Assembly (NCBI RefSeq): GCF_900327275.1
Contig: NZ_LS398548.1
Span: 2,405,804 to 2,469,803, forward strand
From: Orientia tsutsugamushi
Lineage (GTDB): Bacteria > Pseudomonadota > Alphaproteobacteria > Rickettsiales > Rickettsiaceae
Length of the DNA stretch: 64,000 nt
Reading direction: 5' to 3'
Numbering within the stretch: the first letter of the stretch is position 1; each line of letters opens with the position of its first letter. The notes beneath the pieces were generated by a model. The model saw only the letters and a program-made list of their open reading frames with translations, made no database searches and was not told the DNA's origin. Below are positions 50,107 through 60,869 of this stretch, piece after piece. A program made the position numbers and the translations under genes.

Positions 50107-51432
50107 ATGAATATTGAGGTAGATTTTTGTCATAATATGGAGTATTTTGGATCTTTTGAGGAAAATCCAAAGCTCGCTATAGCTGTCTCTGGAGGAAGTG
50201 ACTCACTGGCTTTAATGTTACTAGTGAAACACTGGAACGAGAAGGTTAAAGGAGAAATAACTGTTTTAACAATAGATCATCACTTGCGTTCTGAATCAAC
50301 TAGCGAAGCAGATTATGTTAGTAGTATATGTCAGAATATAAAACTTCAGCATGTTACTCTACACTGGATACATAAAGGAATTACAGGTAATATTCAAGCT
50401 CAAGCTCGTAAAGCAAGATATCAGTTGTTAACTAACTATTGTCAAGAGCATGACATTTTACATTTGATTACAGGACATCATGCAGATGATATAGTTGAAA
50501 ATTTTTTCATCAGATTACTTCGTGGAGCAGGATTAGCTGGATTGAGTTCTCATAATCTTTTCTTTGCTAATAATGTTAGAATTATTCGTCCACTATTTAA
50601 TATTACTAAACAGGATTTAAAAAAATATTTAGAACAGCAGAATATTAAATGGATAAGTGATCCATCTAATAGTTCAAATAAGTATCTTCGTACTCAAGTT
50701 CGTGATTTATTAAAATCTATGCTTATTTCTTTTCAGCATAATTTTACAGTAGAATTACTAAAAAAAAGAATAATGCTTAGCCAAATGCATTTAACACAAG
50801 CTTTAGAAAGCGTAAATAATGAAATAATTCACTATGTAGTCCATGCAGTTAAAATTTATTCAGCTGGTTTTGCTGTGATCGATAGAAAGCTTTTTAAGAA
50901 AGCTTCACCTGAGGCTCGATATGCTATATTATCATACTTACTGATGATTGTTGGTGCTAATACTAAACCTCAAAGATTTTCTTCTTTACAACATATTATT
51001 TTGCATGATATACAAGAGTATAATACTTATAAAACTTTACATGGCTGCATTGTTGAATATTCTATAGAATATATTATAATATATAGAGAGTTTGGGCGTT
51101 GCTATCCTAGATCACAGGTTGTAAGTAATTCAGTAGTTTGGGACTATAGATTTAAAGTAGTTGATAATAGAAAAAATAATCATATGAATTTAACTATTGA
51201 TTATTTAAAAAAAAGCGACTATCACTTAATTAAATCATATGTTGAAAGTAATCAGAGAAATGCTTACTTTAACTACAGTAGGAAAATATTATTTACTTTT
51301 CCTGTGATTAAACATCTTGAAAAAGTCGTAGCGATTCCACATATAAAATACTATAGTGATAAAACAATTCAAGAAAGTGTAAGTTTTGTTTTTGAACCGA
51401 AGTTAATATCACGTTGGTTTCATTATTGTTAA
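50107..51432 (+). CDS. tilS: tRNA(Ile)-lysidine synthase
   Basis: 441 residues. The PP-loop ATP pyrophosphatase motif is [15 protein letters not shown] (about residues 26-40), followed by [37 protein letters not shown] and [20 protein letters not shown], all typical. The C-terminal 200 residues are less conserved, as in other family members. It makes lysidine at C34 of tRNA-Ile(CAU), letting it read AUA, important in an AT-rich genome. It lies 16 bp upstream of ftsH, the usual bacterial pairing. Confidence 0.94.
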   Translation: MNIEVDFCHNMEYFGSFEENPKLAIAVSGGSDSLALMLLVKHWNEKVKGEITVLTIDHHLRSESTSEADYVSSICQNIKLQHVTLHWIHKGITGNIQAQARKARYQLLTNYCQEHDILHLITGHHADDIVENFFIRLLRGAGLAGLSSHNLFFANNVRIIRPLFNITKQDLKKYLEQQNIKWISDPSNSSNKYLRTQVRDLLKSMLISFQHNFTVELLKKRIMLSQMHLTQALESVNNEIIHYVVHAVKIYSAGFAVIDRKLFKKASPEARYAILSYLLMIVGANTKPQRFSSLQHIILHDIQEYNTYKTLHGCIVEYSIEYIIIYREFGRCYPRSQVVSNSVVWDYRFKVVDNRKNNHMNLTIDYLKKSDYHLIKSYVESNQRNAYFNYSRKILFTFPVIKHLEKVVAIPHIKYYSDKTIQESVSFVFEPKLISRWFHYC

Positions 51433-51448
51433 AAAATTTAGGGTTAAT

Positions 51449-53332
51449 ATGAATAATCAAAACAGGAATGTATTATTTTGGGCAACAGTATTTATTGTAC
51501 TTGTTGTAGCATTTAATTTGCTGCAAGGAGAGAGTTTTATTACTAGTCAACAGCAACTACATTTATCTGATTTTTTAGCTAGAGTGGATGCTAAGCAGGT
51601 TAGTAGAGTAAAAATTCAAGGCCATAGTTTAGAAGGGGAACTTACTGATGGTAGTAGTTTTTCAACTTATTTTGGCAATTATGATAATTTAGTTAATCGT
51701 CTAAATGATAATGGAGTACATATTGAGGTACTACCTACAAGTACTAGAATGGGAGCATTTATAAGTACTATTATTTCCTGGTTTCCAATGTTGTTGTTTA
51801 TTGGAGTATGGATATTTGTTATGAGACAAATGCAAAGTGGATCTAGTAAGGCGCTATATTTTGGCAGATCTAAGGCTAAATTAATGGCTGAGAATAGTGT
51901 AAGAGTTTCCTTTAAAGATGTTGCTGGTATAGAAGAAGCTAAAGACGAGTTAATGGAGATTGTAGACTTTCTTAGAGATCCAGGAAAGTTTCAAAAATTG
52001 GGTGGAAAAATTCCTAAAGGGTGCCTACTAATCGGTCCTCCTGGTACTGGTAAAACTTTATTAGCAAAAGCAATTGCTGGAGAAGCTAATGTTCCATTTT
52101 TTCACATTTCAGGTTCAAATTTTGTTGAGATGTTTGTAGGGGTAGGGGCTAGTCGAGTTCGAGATATGTTTGAACAAGCTAAAAAAAATGCTCCTTGTAT
52201 TGTTTTCATTGATGAAATTGATGCAGTTGGTAGACATAGAGGTATAGGATTAGGTGGTGGAAATGATGAACGCGAACAAACACTTAATCAGATATTAGTT
52301 GAAATGGATGGGTTTGAATCTAACGAAGGTGTGATAGTAGTTGCTGCTACTAACCGTGCAGATGTTTTAGATCAAGCTTTATTACGTCCTGGACGATTTG
52401 ATAGAAAGATTGTTTTAATTAACCCTGATGTAAAAGGTAGAGAAAAAATTCTAAATGTTCATTTACAAAAAGTAAAGCATGCTGCAGATATTAATATTAA
52501 AGCTATTGCTTGTGGAACATTTGGATTATCTGGTGCTGCATTAGCCAATATAGTTAATGAATCTGCATTAATTGCTGCTAAAAATAATAAAAAAGAAATT
52601 AGCAATGAAGATTTAGAGCAGGCAAAAGATAAAATTATGATGGGAAGTGAACGCCGCTCTATGGCTCTTACTGATGAGCAGAAACGTTGTACTGCTTATC
52701 ATGAAGCAGGTCACGCTATTGTTGCGTTATATGTTAAGGCTTCAGATCCAATTCATAAAGTAACAATTGTGCCTAGAGGATCTTCTCTAGGTATGGTAAT
52801 GAGGTTGCCAGAACATGATAGATTAAATTATACTAAAGAACAACTAGAGTCTAATATTGCAGTAGCTTTAGGAGGGCGTATAGCTGAAGAAGTGATTTTT
52901 GGAAAAGATAAAGTAACTACTGGGGCTGCTGAGGATATTAAGCAGTGTACTAAAATTGCCAGGTTTATGGTACTTGAAGCTGGTTTAAGCGATAAAGTTG
53001 GGTTACAAGAGTATACTTCATACTATGAGTCATCATCATATCCAAATCAAAGAGGTAAGTTGGCTTTCATGTCAGAAAAGAATGCTCAAATGATTGAGGA
53101 TGAGGTAACAAGGCTAATCAATGCAGGATATACATTAGCTCGAGAAATAATAACATCACATTCAGATAAATTAGAACTTATTGCTAATAGTTTACTGGAT
53201 AAAGAAACTTTAAACGGTGAAGATGTTAAATTATTAGTATTTAGTGAACAAAAGACTAAGGTAAAAAAGAAAAATACTCAATCAAAAATAAAGATTGCTT
53301 CTGAAAAAAATGATGAAGCTGCAGCAGGATAA
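51449..53332 (+). CDS. ftsH: ATP-dependent zinc metalloprotease FtsH
   Basis: 627 residues. There are two membrane helices ([35 protein letters not shown]) around a periplasmic domain. The AAA+ module has [16 protein letters not shown], Walker [11 protein letters not shown], Walker [14 protein letters not shown] and the second region [20 protein letters not shown]. The zinc protease site is [11 protein letters not shown], with the third ligand in [20 protein letters not shown]. It degrades unneeded or misfolded membrane proteins. Ribosome site AGGG. Confidence 0.98.
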   Translation: MNNQNRNVLFWATVFIVLVVAFNLLQGESFITSQQQLHLSDFLARVDAKQVSRVKIQGHSLEGELTDGSSFSTYFGNYDNLVNRLNDNGVHIEVLPTSTRMGAFISTIISWFPMLLFIGVWIFVMRQMQSGSSKALYFGRSKAKLMAENSVRVSFKDVAGIEEAKDELMEIVDFLRDPGKFQKLGGKIPKGCLLIGPPGTGKTLLAKAIAGEANVPFFHISGSNFVEMFVGVGASRVRDMFEQAKKNAPCIVFIDEIDAVGRHRGIGLGGGNDEREQTLNQILVEMDGFESNEGVIVVAATNRADVLDQALLRPGRFDRKIVLINPDVKGREKILNVHLQKVKHAADINIKAIACGTFGLSGAALANIVNESALIAAKNNKKEISNEDLEQAKDKIMMGSERRSMALTDEQKRCTAYHEAGHAIVALYVKASDPIHKVTIVPRGSSLGMVMRLPEHDRLNYTKEQLESNIAVALGGRIAEEVIFGKDKVTTGAAEDIKQCTKIARFMVLEAGLSDKVGLQEYTSYYESSSYPNQRGKLAFMSEKNAQMIEDEVTRLINAGYTLAREIITSHSDKLELIANSLLDKETLNGEDVKLLVFSEQKTKVKKKNTQSKIKIASEKNDEAAAG

Positions 53333-53366
53333 ATAAATTTTGTTTTCTTGAAATAGAAAAGACCAA

Positions 53367-53903
53367 ATGGTTTTAGGTAGAGAATTTTTTTTGCAGGATA
53401 CAAATATAGTTAGTACCAATTTAATTGGTAAGCTGTTATGTTATAAGAATTTCTGTGGTATTATTACTGAAACAGAAAGCTATATTGGACAAGATGATCC
53501 TGCTTGTCATGCTGCTAAAGGCATGACAAAAAGAACTAAAATTATGTTTGGACAGGCTGGATTTAGTTATGTATATTTTATATATGGTATGTACTATTGT
53601 CTAAATATTGTTACTGAAGCTTTAAATTTTCCAGCTGCCACTTTAATTAGAGGAATAAAATTAATTCATCCTCCATATACCCATCTTAATGGGCCAGGTA
53701 AAGTTTGCAAATTTTTAGGTATTAATTTAACTCATAATGCTATCGATATTACTTTATCAAAAGAATTATACATTAAGGACATAGGCTGCACATTAAATTA
53801 TATATCTACACCTAGAATAGGTATTTCTAAGGGATTAAATAAAATGTGGCGATATGTTATTACTGATAAAGAATTTCCTTCAAATATTTTCCTACCTTCT
53901 TAG
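53367..53903 (+). CDS. mpg: 3-methyladenine DNA glycosylase, AAG/MPG family
   Basis: 178 residues. [20 protein letters not shown] holds the catalytic Glu, followed by [20 protein letters not shown] and [19 protein letters not shown] with the Tyr that flips the base, and LIRGIKLI. The C-terminus ([20 protein letters not shown]) is the substrate-pocket segment. It excises alkylated purines for base-excision repair. It follows ftsH by 34 bp and precedes tsaE by 15 bp. Confidence 0.94.
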   Translation: MVLGREFFLQDTNIVSTNLIGKLLCYKNFCGIITETESYIGQDDPACHAAKGMTKRTKIMFGQAGFSYVYFIYGMYYCLNIVTEALNFPAATLIRGIKLIHPPYTHLNGPGKVCKFLGINLTHNAIDITLSKELYIKDIGCTLNYISTPRIGISKGLNKMWRYVITDKEFPSNIFLPS

Positions 53904-53918
53904 AAGTGATATATCAAG

Positions 53919-54341
53919 ATGGTTGAAATAAAATTAGGAAATCGAAGTGCCACTAAAGCTTTTGCTCAGCACTTAGCTGTAAATTTGAAGCCAGGATCAA
54001 TAGTTACTTTCAGTGGAGATTTAGGAGCTGGAAAGACTTTTATATGCAGAGAAATTATTCGTACAATATGTGGAATGAATACTATAGTATCAAGTCCAAC
54101 TTTTAATGTACTACAAAGATATCAGGCTGATACCTTTGCAATTTATCATTTTGATTTATATCGTCTAAGAGATAGTAGTGAGATTTATGAGCTTGGCATT
54201 GAAGATGCATGGCAACAAAATATTTGCTTGATTGAATGGCCAGAACTGATAGAAGCTATAATACCTAGGCCTTACATTAGTATAAGGATAACAATGAATG
54301 CTAATTTAGAAAGGATTATTTCAGTTGTAAATTTACTGTAA
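53919..54341 (+). CDS. tsaE: tRNA threonylcarbamoyladenosine biosynthesis ATPase TsaE
   Basis: 140 residues, normal length. Walker A is SGDLGAGKTFICREII, then VSSPTFNVLQRYQADTFAIY, IYHFDLYRLRDSSEIYELGI and IEDAWQQNICLIEWPELIEA, the family's conserved order. It works with TsaB and TsaD to make t6A37. TilS and TsaE together place two tRNA modification genes in this short run. Confidence 0.95.
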   Translation: MVEIKLGNRSATKAFAQHLAVNLKPGSIVTFSGDLGAGKTFICREIIRTICGMNTIVSSPTFNVLQRYQADTFAIYHFDLYRLRDSSEIYELGIEDAWQQNICLIEWPELIEAIIPRPYISIRITMNANLERIISVVNLL

Positions 54342-54511
54342 TGATAGTGCTTTTTTACAAGTTGTATCTTTATAAGATGTGTTGATTGACTTAAAAAAAT
54401 AAAAATTTACAGATCTAAAATAAAATCTAGCATTGAAACTAAGAATAGTAATGAGAAAAATTTATTATTAAGGTATGCTTAAACTAATAATCCATAAGTG
54501 AAATATTCAAA

Positions 54512-55645
54512 ATGCAGATATACCAGAATAGATCATTAGTTAAGGATAAACTTAAAATGTTGCCATTTACATTAATATTGACAATATGCATAGTTTGTTT
54601 TTTTGGATTGATAACATTATACTCTGCAACTGGTTGTAAGTTTTTTTTGCGCGCTCATAAGCAAATTCTATATTATATTACGTTTTTACCAATTGGAATA
54701 CTGTTAGCCTTAGTAGATGTAAGATATATATATAAATACTCGTATATTTTATATTTTATTGTGTGTGTTGTATTAGTTATGGTTGAGATTGCAGGATATA
54801 AGGTAATGGGGGCAAGGAGATGGATAGGTATTTCTGCTCTCAGAATTCAACCTTCTGAAGTTGCAAAAATTTCTGTCATTCTAATGCTAGCTAGATATTT
54901 TCATGACATTAGTGCTTATAAACTAAAAAAGATACAGTATAGTATAGTTCCACTATTATTAATAGCGATACCAATAACGTTAGTAATTAAACAACCAGAT
55001 TTAGGCACTGGAATAATTATACTGCTTATTACAGCATCAATGTTTTTTGCAGCAGGAATAACACTATGGATATTTATTATTACATTTATAGCTGGAATAA
55101 TTCTCTTGCCTATTATTTGGAACCTTTTACATAATTACCAAAAGAAACGCATTAAAGTTTTTCTTAATCCAGAACTTGATCCACTAGGTTCTGGATACAA
55201 TATTATTCAGTCTAAAGTTGCGATAGGTTCTGGTGGGTTAAGCGGTAAAGGTTTTGCACAAGGAACTCAAAGTCATTTAAATTTTCTGCCAGAACCTCAA
55301 ACTGATTTTATTTTTGCTTGCCTAGGAGAAGAATTTGGGTTTATTGGTGGATTTCTGCTATTAACTTTATATTTTATAATAATTTGCTATTCTTTAGTAG
55401 TTGCAATTAATGTAAGAAATACTTTTAGCAAATTAGTTGCAATTGGCATTGCTTCTATGCTTTTCTGGCATGTTTTTATTAATATTGCTATGGTAACAGG
55501 GTTACTACCTGTTGTTGGAATTCCCTTGCCGTTAATATCTTATGGAGGAACGATAATTGCTTCTACGCTTCTTGGGATTGGACTAGTTATGAATAGTTAT
55601 GTCAATAAAGACGTTGATATAGTTAAATCGCATTATGTATCATAA
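54512..55645 (+). CDS. rodA: Peptidoglycan glycosyltransferase RodA
   Basis: 377 residues, about ten membrane helices. SEDS family signatures are ITLYSATGCKFFLRAHKQIL, GARRWIGISALRIQPSEVAK, VIKQPDLGTGIIILLIT, and GSGYNIIQSKVAIGSGGLSG with KGFAQGTQSHLNFLPEPQTD, which includes the catalytic Asp region, then FIFACLGEEFGFIGGF and GIPLPLISYGGT. It polymerises glycan strands with its PBP2 partner, encoded just downstream. Presence of rodA fits the minimal peptidoglycan reported for Orientia. Confidence 0.95.
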   Translation: MQIYQNRSLVKDKLKMLPFTLILTICIVCFFGLITLYSATGCKFFLRAHKQILYYITFLPIGILLALVDVRYIYKYSYILYFIVCVVLVMVEIAGYKVMGARRWIGISALRIQPSEVAKISVILMLARYFHDISAYKLKKIQYSIVPLLLIAIPITLVIKQPDLGTGIIILLITASMFFAAGITLWIFIITFIAGIILLPIIWNLLHNYQKKRIKVFLNPELDPLGSGYNIIQSKVAIGSGGLSGKGFAQGTQSHLNFLPEPQTDFIFACLGEEFGFIGGFLLLTLYFIIICYSLVVAINVRNTFSKLVAIGIASMLFWHVFINIAMVTGLLPVVGIPLPLISYGGTIIASTLLGIGLVMNSYVNKDVDIVKSHYVS

Positions 55646-55650
55646 AAATT

Positions 55651-56136
55651 ATGCTTTATCAGTCGGTAATTTTTTATTTTATAATTCTACTTTCTGGTGT
55701 ACTTAATTTTATTTTATTTAATTTAAGAATCGATAGTTCTGCTTTTCCAGATATTGAAATTGTGGTTGTTTTTTGTGCTGCATTTTATTATGGAGCATCA
55801 CTGTTTTCAATTTTTACATATGGTTTAATAATAGACTTTTGGCATGGTACTCATTTTGGCATCACATCTCTAGTTCTTATAATTACTTTTTTAGTATTTA
55901 CTGCTATACAAAAGAATTTTAAATTATTGGATTATTGTAATAGTTATATCGTTTGCTTAATGTATCTAATGTTATTTACTAGTTTAAAATTATTTCTAAT
56001 CGCTATTTATGATCATATAAACATTAATTATCAGATTCTAATTTTCAAAATTCTAACTAGCAGCTTGTGTTATTTTCCTTTAAGCAAAATTTTCCAATAT
56101 ATTTTTCGTAATTTAACACTCAGTGATGTTGAATAA
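55651..56136 (+). CDS. mreD: Rod-shape-determining protein MreD
   Basis: 161 residues, five to six membrane stretches (VIFYFIILLSGVLNFILF, EIVVVFCAAFYYGASLFSIF, TYGLIIDFWHGTHFGITSLV, CLMYLMLFTSLKLFLIAI). The YGLIxDxxxGxxxGxxxL pattern matches MreD. Identity per residue is low, as usual, and context decides: it sits between rodA (5 bp) and mrdA (11-bp overlap). Confidence 0.82.
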   Translation: MLYQSVIFYFIILLSGVLNFILFNLRIDSSAFPDIEIVVVFCAAFYYGASLFSIFTYGLIIDFWHGTHFGITSLVLIITFLVFTAIQKNFKLLDYCNSYIVCLMYLMLFTSLKLFLIAIYDHININYQILIFKILTSSLCYFPLSKIFQYIFRNLTLSDVE

Positions 56137-57877
56137 CAAAGTACATCAAAACAGATTGATTAATCGCAGAGCTTTTCTATTATTGATAGGGAAATTAGGT
56201 CTATTATGTATGTTAGCTGGTAGACTTTTTCACTTACAAATTTTTCAATCTAGTAAATATAAAATTTTATCAGATAAAAATAGGGTTAATATTGTATTAT
56301 TAATAGCTAGGAGAGGAAAAATTTTAGATTGTAATGGTAATGTTTTAGCATTTAATAAGCGTGCTTATCAAATTAAGGCAAATAAGAAGACTCTAGCTCA
56401 AAATCAATATGTTGCTCTTGATTTACTATATGATATTTTAAATTTTAGTACCGAAAAGCGTGAACAAATTAACCAAAAAATACTTACTAGTAAAAATCTT
56501 TATGAAGTTCTTATTATGGATAATATTTCATGGGATGAGCTAGCTGCAATAGAAGAAAATTCATTAAATTTACCAGGTATATATATTGATTGTATGGAAT
56601 ATAGAACCTATACTTATCCATTATCAACATCACATATTTTAGGTTATACAGCATGGCCTAATGATGCTGAAAGGGCAAATTTAAATATAGAACACACTAG
56701 AATCCAAATTGGAAAAAGAGGTCTTGAAAAACATTTTGAGGAAGATCTTAGGGGAACTTGTGGCTTTGAAAAGATTGAAGTAGATGCTAGAGGCCTAAAG
56801 GTTAGAGAGCTTGATACTATACCTAGTATTCCTGGTAAGGATATAGCATTAAGCATTGATGTTAATTTGCAAAATAAACTTTATGAGATGTTTGATGATA
56901 GAGTAGGGGCTGCAATATTAACTGATGTAAATACTGGAAAGATTAAAGCTCTAGTTTCAGTTCCAGGTTATAATATTAATGCTTTTCCTAGAAGAATTAG
57001 TACAAAGGACTGGAAAGCGCTTCTAGATAATCCTAATCTACCATTGGTTAGTCGTGCTTCACAATCGTTATATCCTCCTGGTTCAATATTTCAATTAGTA
57101 ACTGTACTTGCAGCTTTAGAATCAGGAGTTAATTCTAAGTTAACTGTGTATTGTAATGGTAAAAGCTTTATGAACGATACTAATTTTAGCTGTTGGAATC
57201 ATCGTGGGCATGGTAATGTTGACATGCTTAGTGCAATTAAATATTCGTGTAATAGTTATATTTATCATCTTGCTAGTTTGATTGGCTATAATGCTATTTT
57301 CGCAATGGCTAGAAAGTTAGGATTTTGGAGAAGGGCTGTAGTAAATCTTCCGAATGAACTAGTTGGAAATTTACCTACGCCAGAATGGAAAAAACGAAAA
57401 ACAAAACAACGATGGATATTAGGTGATACACTGAATGTGGCTATTGGGCAAGGATATATTACTACTACTCCTTTGCAATTAGCAAGAATGATTACTAGCA
57501 TTGCTAATGGCAAGCAATTATTGCAGTTAAGTTTGACTTTAGATGAAGATGGTTATCATAAAAATTTGAATATTAATGCAGGTCATATTGACTTTATTCG
57601 TCAAGCTTTAAAGGCTGTTATTAATAATGAAAGTAGTGGTACTGCTTATTCTTTGCATAGTGATAAAACTAAGCTAATAATTTCAGGTAAAACAGGTAGT
57701 GCTCAAGTAGGATCATCTTTGCAAAGTCAAGCTGCTCATGGGTTATTTGTTGGATTCTCTACTACTAATAAGCCTGAATATGCTGTTGCAGTGATTTTAG
57801 AACATGGTGGACAAATCGGAATTAAATCTGCAGCTACAATTGCTAAAAGTATTTTGATCGAAGCATCAACTTTATAA
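56126..57877 (+). CDS. mrdA: Penicillin-binding protein 2 with SxxK Lys replaced by Gln
   Basis: 583 residues from ATG 56126; a GTG one codon earlier is possible. One membrane helix (LLLIGKLGLLCMLAGRLF) is followed by the PBP dimer domain (RRGKILDCNGNVLAFNKRAY, FEEDLRGTCGFEKIEVDARG) and the transpeptidase domain. The active-site serine motif is SLYPPGSIFQLVTVLAALES: Ser320-Ile-Phe-Gln323, where the family requires Ser-x-x-Lys (codon CAA at 57092-57094). The other motifs look normal: SCN in KYSCNSYIYHLA and KTG in ISGKTGSAQVGS. Length and frame are intact. It would cross-link peptidoglycan with RodA, but acylation normally needs the missing Lys. Confidence 0.95.
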   Translation: MLNNKVHQNRLINRRAFLLLIGKLGLLCMLAGRLFHLQIFQSSKYKILSDKNRVNIVLLIARRGKILDCNGNVLAFNKRAYQIKANKKTLAQNQYVALDLLYDILNFSTEKREQINQKILTSKNLYEVLIMDNISWDELAAIEENSLNLPGIYIDCMEYRTYTYPLSTSHILGYTAWPNDAERANLNIEHTRIQIGKRGLEKHFEEDLRGTCGFEKIEVDARGLKVRELDTIPSIPGKDIALSIDVNLQNKLYEMFDDRVGAAILTDVNTGKIKALVSVPGYNINAFPRRISTKDWKALLDNPNLPLVSRASQSLYPPGSIFQLVTVLAALESGVNSKLTVYCNGKSFMNDTNFSCWNHRGHGNVDMLSAIKYSCNSYIYHLASLIGYNAIFAMARKLGFWRRAVVNLPNELVGNLPTPEWKKRKTKQRWILGDTLNVAIGQGYITTTPLQLARMITSIANGKQLLQLSLTLDEDGYHKNLNINAGHIDFIRQALKAVINNESSGTAYSLHSDKTKLIISGKTGSAQVGSSLQSQAAHGLFVGFSTTNKPEYAVAVILEHGGQIGIKSAATIAKSILIEASTL

Positions 57878-58055
57878 ACACCAGATTAGGATAATGAGAA
57901 GTATTAAGTATATAATCGCAAAGGGTTTGCAAGGTCTAATATTTCGTTATAACTTTTAATACATTAGACCAGTTTCGAAAGAGGTCTATTAAATACCACT
58001 TAATGTATAACTGTTTTATAGTAGTTTAGGCTATGTATATCCTCACATTGCACGT
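57878..58055. repeat. IS-end debris between mrdA and ubiD
   Basis: ACACCAGATTAGGATAA at 57878-57894 recurs at 61214-61230 (one change) and inverted at 60472-60488. Near 57985-58005, ACCAGTTTCGAAAGAGGTCT resembles the end of the IS5-derived MITE at 15181-15321, and GGTCTAAT/ATTAGACC form an inverted pair. These are remnants of IS5-type insertions. Confidence 0.5.
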
Positions 58056-59549
58056 TTACATAATATTTTTATTAAATCCATAAAGATGCCATTTTTGAGT
58101 TACTGTATCAACTAAATCCTGAGGCATGTCTATTTTTTTACCCCATTTCCTTGTAGTTTCAGGATACATTTTGTTGGTAGCATCAATACCCATTTTACTG
58201 CCTAGTCCTGATTCTGGAGAAGCAAAATCTAAGTAATCAATTGGAGTATTATTAATTATTGTAGTATCTCTTTGAGGATCTGTTCTAGTTGATATTGCCC
58301 ACATTACTTCTTTCCAATTGCGTATGTTAATATCATTATCTACTACAATAACATATTTAGTATAGATAAATTGCCTTAAAAAAGACCAAACTCCCATCAT
58401 TATTCGCTGAGCTTGGCCTGGATAATCTTTTTTGATGCTGACAATTGCAATTCGGTATGAACACCCTTCAGGAGGAAGCCAAAAATCCAAAATTTCAGGG
58501 AATTGTTTTTGAATTAACGGTATCACAATTTCATTTAATGCTTCGCCAATAACAGATGGTTCATCTGGAGGTTTGCCAGTATAAGTAGTTAAATATACAG
58601 GATTAGGTCTCATAGTAATAGCCTTAACAGTAAAAACTGGAAATTTTTCTACTTCATTGTAATAGCCAGTATGATCTCCAAAAGGCCCTTCATTCTGATA
58701 ATCATCAAAGCTAACCTCTCCCTCTAAGATTATTTCAGCTTCAGCTGGCACTTTGAGGTCAATAGTTAAACAATTAACCAGATTAATATTACTTCCTCTC
58801 AATAAGCTAGCGAAATTATACTCTGAAACGTTTTCTGGTAATGGCATAACAGCAGCTAAAATTGTTGCTGGATCAGCTCCAATAACAGCAGCTGCAGGAA
58901 AAGACTGATGTTTTGCGGTTTGAGACCATCTTAAATATTGCTGAGCTCCACCCCTAAGTTTTAACCATCGCATTAATAATTTATCTTTTCCTATCAATTG
59001 CAATCGATATACTCCTAAATTAAATTGATCAACTTGATCAGATGTAGGACCTTTAGTAACAACTAAAGGCCAAGTAATTAGAGGGCTAACATCATCAGGC
59101 CAACATTTTTGAATTGGCAAGGAATATAGGTTCACTTCTTTCATTACTATTGATTGGCATGCTCCTGTTGATACAATTCTAGGAGGCATACTTATCACTT
59201 TTCTTGCAATTGGCAATAATTTTAAAATCTCCTTAAAAGAAGACGGAGGATTTGGCTGCCTTAAAAAGGCTAGTAGATTTCCAATTTCCTTCAAATAGGA
59301 AATATCTCCACCTAACCCTAATGCAATTCTTTCCATTGTACCAAACAGATTAGATACTACTGGATACTGATATTTATTTCCATGATCATCTAACACGTTG
59401 CTAAAAAAAAGAGCTGGCCCATTATTGTTAAATACTCTACGACTAATTTCTGTAATCTCAAGATTAGCAAATACAGGTTCTGAAATATGGTGTAATAAAT
59501 TTTTTGTTTGTAGTAATTCTAAGAACTGCTGGAAATTTTTATATGCCAT
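58056..59549 (-). CDS. ubiD: 3-octaprenyl-4-hydroxybenzoate decarboxylase UbiD
   Basis: 497 residues from the ATG at 59549 ([13 protein letters not shown]). [20 protein letters not shown] starts the family pattern. The prFMN and metal-binding core includes [39 protein letters not shown], and [20 protein letters not shown] with the conserved Glu cluster. The C-terminal half has [20 protein letters not shown] and [20 protein letters not shown]. It removes the carboxyl group in ubiquinone synthesis, fitting a genome dependent on complex I. Confidence 0.96.
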   Translation of the reverse strand: MAYKNFQQFLELLQTKNLLHHISEPVFANLEITEISRRVFNNNGPALFFSNVLDDHGNKYQYPVVSNLFGTMERIALGLGGDISYLKEIGNLLAFLRQPNPPSSFKEILKLLPIARKVISMPPRIVSTGACQSIVMKEVNLYSLPIQKCWPDDVSPLITWPLVVTKGPTSDQVDQFNLGVYRLQLIGKDKLLMRWLKLRGGAQQYLRWSQTAKHQSFPAAAVIGADPATILAAVMPLPENVSEYNFASLLRGSNINLVNCLTIDLKVPAEAEIILEGEVSFDDYQNEGPFGDHTGYYNEVEKFPVFTVKAITMRPNPVYLTTYTGKPPDEPSVIGEALNEIVIPLIQKQFPEILDFWLPPEGCSYRIAIVSIKKDYPGQAQRIMMGVWSFLRQFIYTKYVIVVDNDINIRNWKEVMWAISTRTDPQRDTTIINNTPIDYLDFASPESGLGSKMGIDATNKMYPETTRKWGKKIDMPQDLVDTVTQKWHLYGFNKNIM

Positions 59550-59690
59550 AACATTCACTATTGAATTGAAAACGCTACTAATTATTAACTACTTTAGTAA
59601 GATATAATGTAACAATTTACAAATTAAAGACACTTCTATTACATTTTATACTTTCGTAAAAACATCAAAAAATCACTAATCATAATACAA

Positions 59691-59755
59691 TCAAGATTTG
59701 TCAGTTTTTATTTAGGCAGTTTAATTGCAACATATCTTTTTCTTCATATATGCAT
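59691..59755. repeat. Dispersed repeat, partner at 37672-37730
   Basis: GCAGTTTAATTGCA and the flanking AGATTT.TCA.TTTT and CATATC.TTTT are shared with 37672-37730 in the same orientation. Both lie in spacers just upstream of genes for membrane proteins, though this may be chance. Confidence 0.5.
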
Positions 59756-59879
59756 TTTTATAAAAGTCCTAACATGATTAAAACTAGAAATATTTTTATA
59801 ATCGAAAGTAAGAATAATTATTTTATCATTTTAATATATAAGTGTATAATGATTTAAAAATATATCTGCATCGTTATCA

Positions 59880-60302
59880 ATGACCTACATATCTGAAATA
59901 TATCTACTATTAGCAAGTAATATTTTTGCTTCTAATTTTATTTTTAGCATTGAATCAGAATATGTTTTTAGTGCCATGAGACATTTTGGCAACTATCAAT
60001 TACATTTAGTAGTAATATCTATTATAGCTTCATTGTTTTGTGTTGGTAGCATAAATTATTTTTTAGGCGAACTATGCTATAAAATATATCTTTACTATCA
60101 AAATCCTAATCTAATTGCAAGATATAATAAATTATTTACAAGATTTAATAAGCATTGGAAACTAATATTATTATTAACTCTTGCTCCAATAATAGGAAAC
60201 GCAATAATTTTTGTAGCTGGTTTTCTACATAACTCTTATGCTAAAAATATTAGCGCATTTATAACAATAAAAACACTCTATTATTTGTTACCAATATTTT
60301 AG
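59880..60302 (+). CDS. YqaA/DedA-related membrane protein
   Basis: 140 residues, four hydrophobic stretches (ISEIYLLLASNIFASNFIFS, LVVISIIASLFCVGSINYFL, WKLILLLTLAPIIGNAIIFV, ITIKTLYYLLPIF). The G-x-INYFLGE word, the first-helix ESEYVFSAM and APIIGNAIIFVAGFL follow the pattern of the YqaA branch of the SNARE-associated/DedA family. No ribosome site is clear. The function of this branch is not established; membrane transport of lipids is inferred for relatives. Confidence 0.7.
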   Translation: MTYISEIYLLLASNIFASNFIFSIESEYVFSAMRHFGNYQLHLVVISIIASLFCVGSINYFLGELCYKIYLYYQNPNLIARYNKLFTRFNKHWKLILLLTLAPIIGNAIIFVAGFLHNSYAKNISAFITIKTLYYLLPIF

Positions 60303-60794
60303 TTATCTAACCTAGGATCAATATAAGTGATAGATAAAATAATGATAAAAAAATAATCTTAGATTAGCAGGAGAAAGAGTTGTGAGTGAAAACGTTATTG
60401 GTATGCTAAAACGGTTCAAAATTATTGCTGATAAATATCGAGATAGACGTAAAAGATGTAGATCAGATTCATTATCCTAATCTGATGTTTGTATAGCTAG
60501 AGCTACATATCATGAAAAATCAGTTTTTATTATGTAAGAGATGATATTATTAGTCCTTGGGATTGTGACAGCAAAGCTTTTTGTTCTTAGTTACGGAAGA
60601 TCATTTAAGCGTACATGCTTGATTTTAGGCAGAAATCACTAGTTGCATAGAATTCTAAAAAACAGTGAAACATTAAACTTTACTATCTTATACCTGTACA
60701 GTAGTATGTGAGTTTTTTTTTGTAGCCTAAGAATATTAGAAATAAGAAAAATTTTAATAAAACTGCCGCACTATTTAAAAATATTATGGTAACA
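60303..60794 (+). pseudogene. IS5-family transposase C-terminal remnant and debris
   Basis: Around 60360-60470 the plus strand reads RLAGERVVSENVIGMLKRFK then IIADKYRDRRKRC, the C-terminal part of an IS5-family DDE transposase with the catalytic Glu of SENVIGMLK. It is the same kind of end as preserved in the MITE at 15181-15321 (KYRNRRKRF). Beyond 60480 the sequence is degraded, including the inverted copy of the ACACCAGATTA word. Nothing else is identifiable up to the tRNA. Confidence 0.6.
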
Positions 60795-60869
60795 TGGTGG
60801 AGATGAAGGGAATTGAACCCCCGACTTTCTGCGTGCAAAACAGACGCTCTACCACTGAGCTACATCCCC
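60795..60869 (-). tRNA. tRNA-Ala (anticodon UGC)
   Basis: The minus strand folds as a full cloverleaf. The acceptor GGGGATG pairs with CATCTCC, including the G3-U70 pair that defines alanine tRNAs; the D-stem is GCTC/GAGC, the anticodon loop TTTGCAC, and the T-arm GGGGG-TTCAATT-CCC with one mismatch tolerated. CCA is encoded. Anticodon TGC reads the GCA-family Ala codons. No integrase or att duplication adjoins it. Confidence 0.96.

Noticed and set aside
60795..60869. tRNA-Ala as the RAGE integration site
   Set aside because: The tRNA is 25 kb from the RAGE, no integrase adjoins it, and no partial tRNA copy was seen at the RAGE ends.
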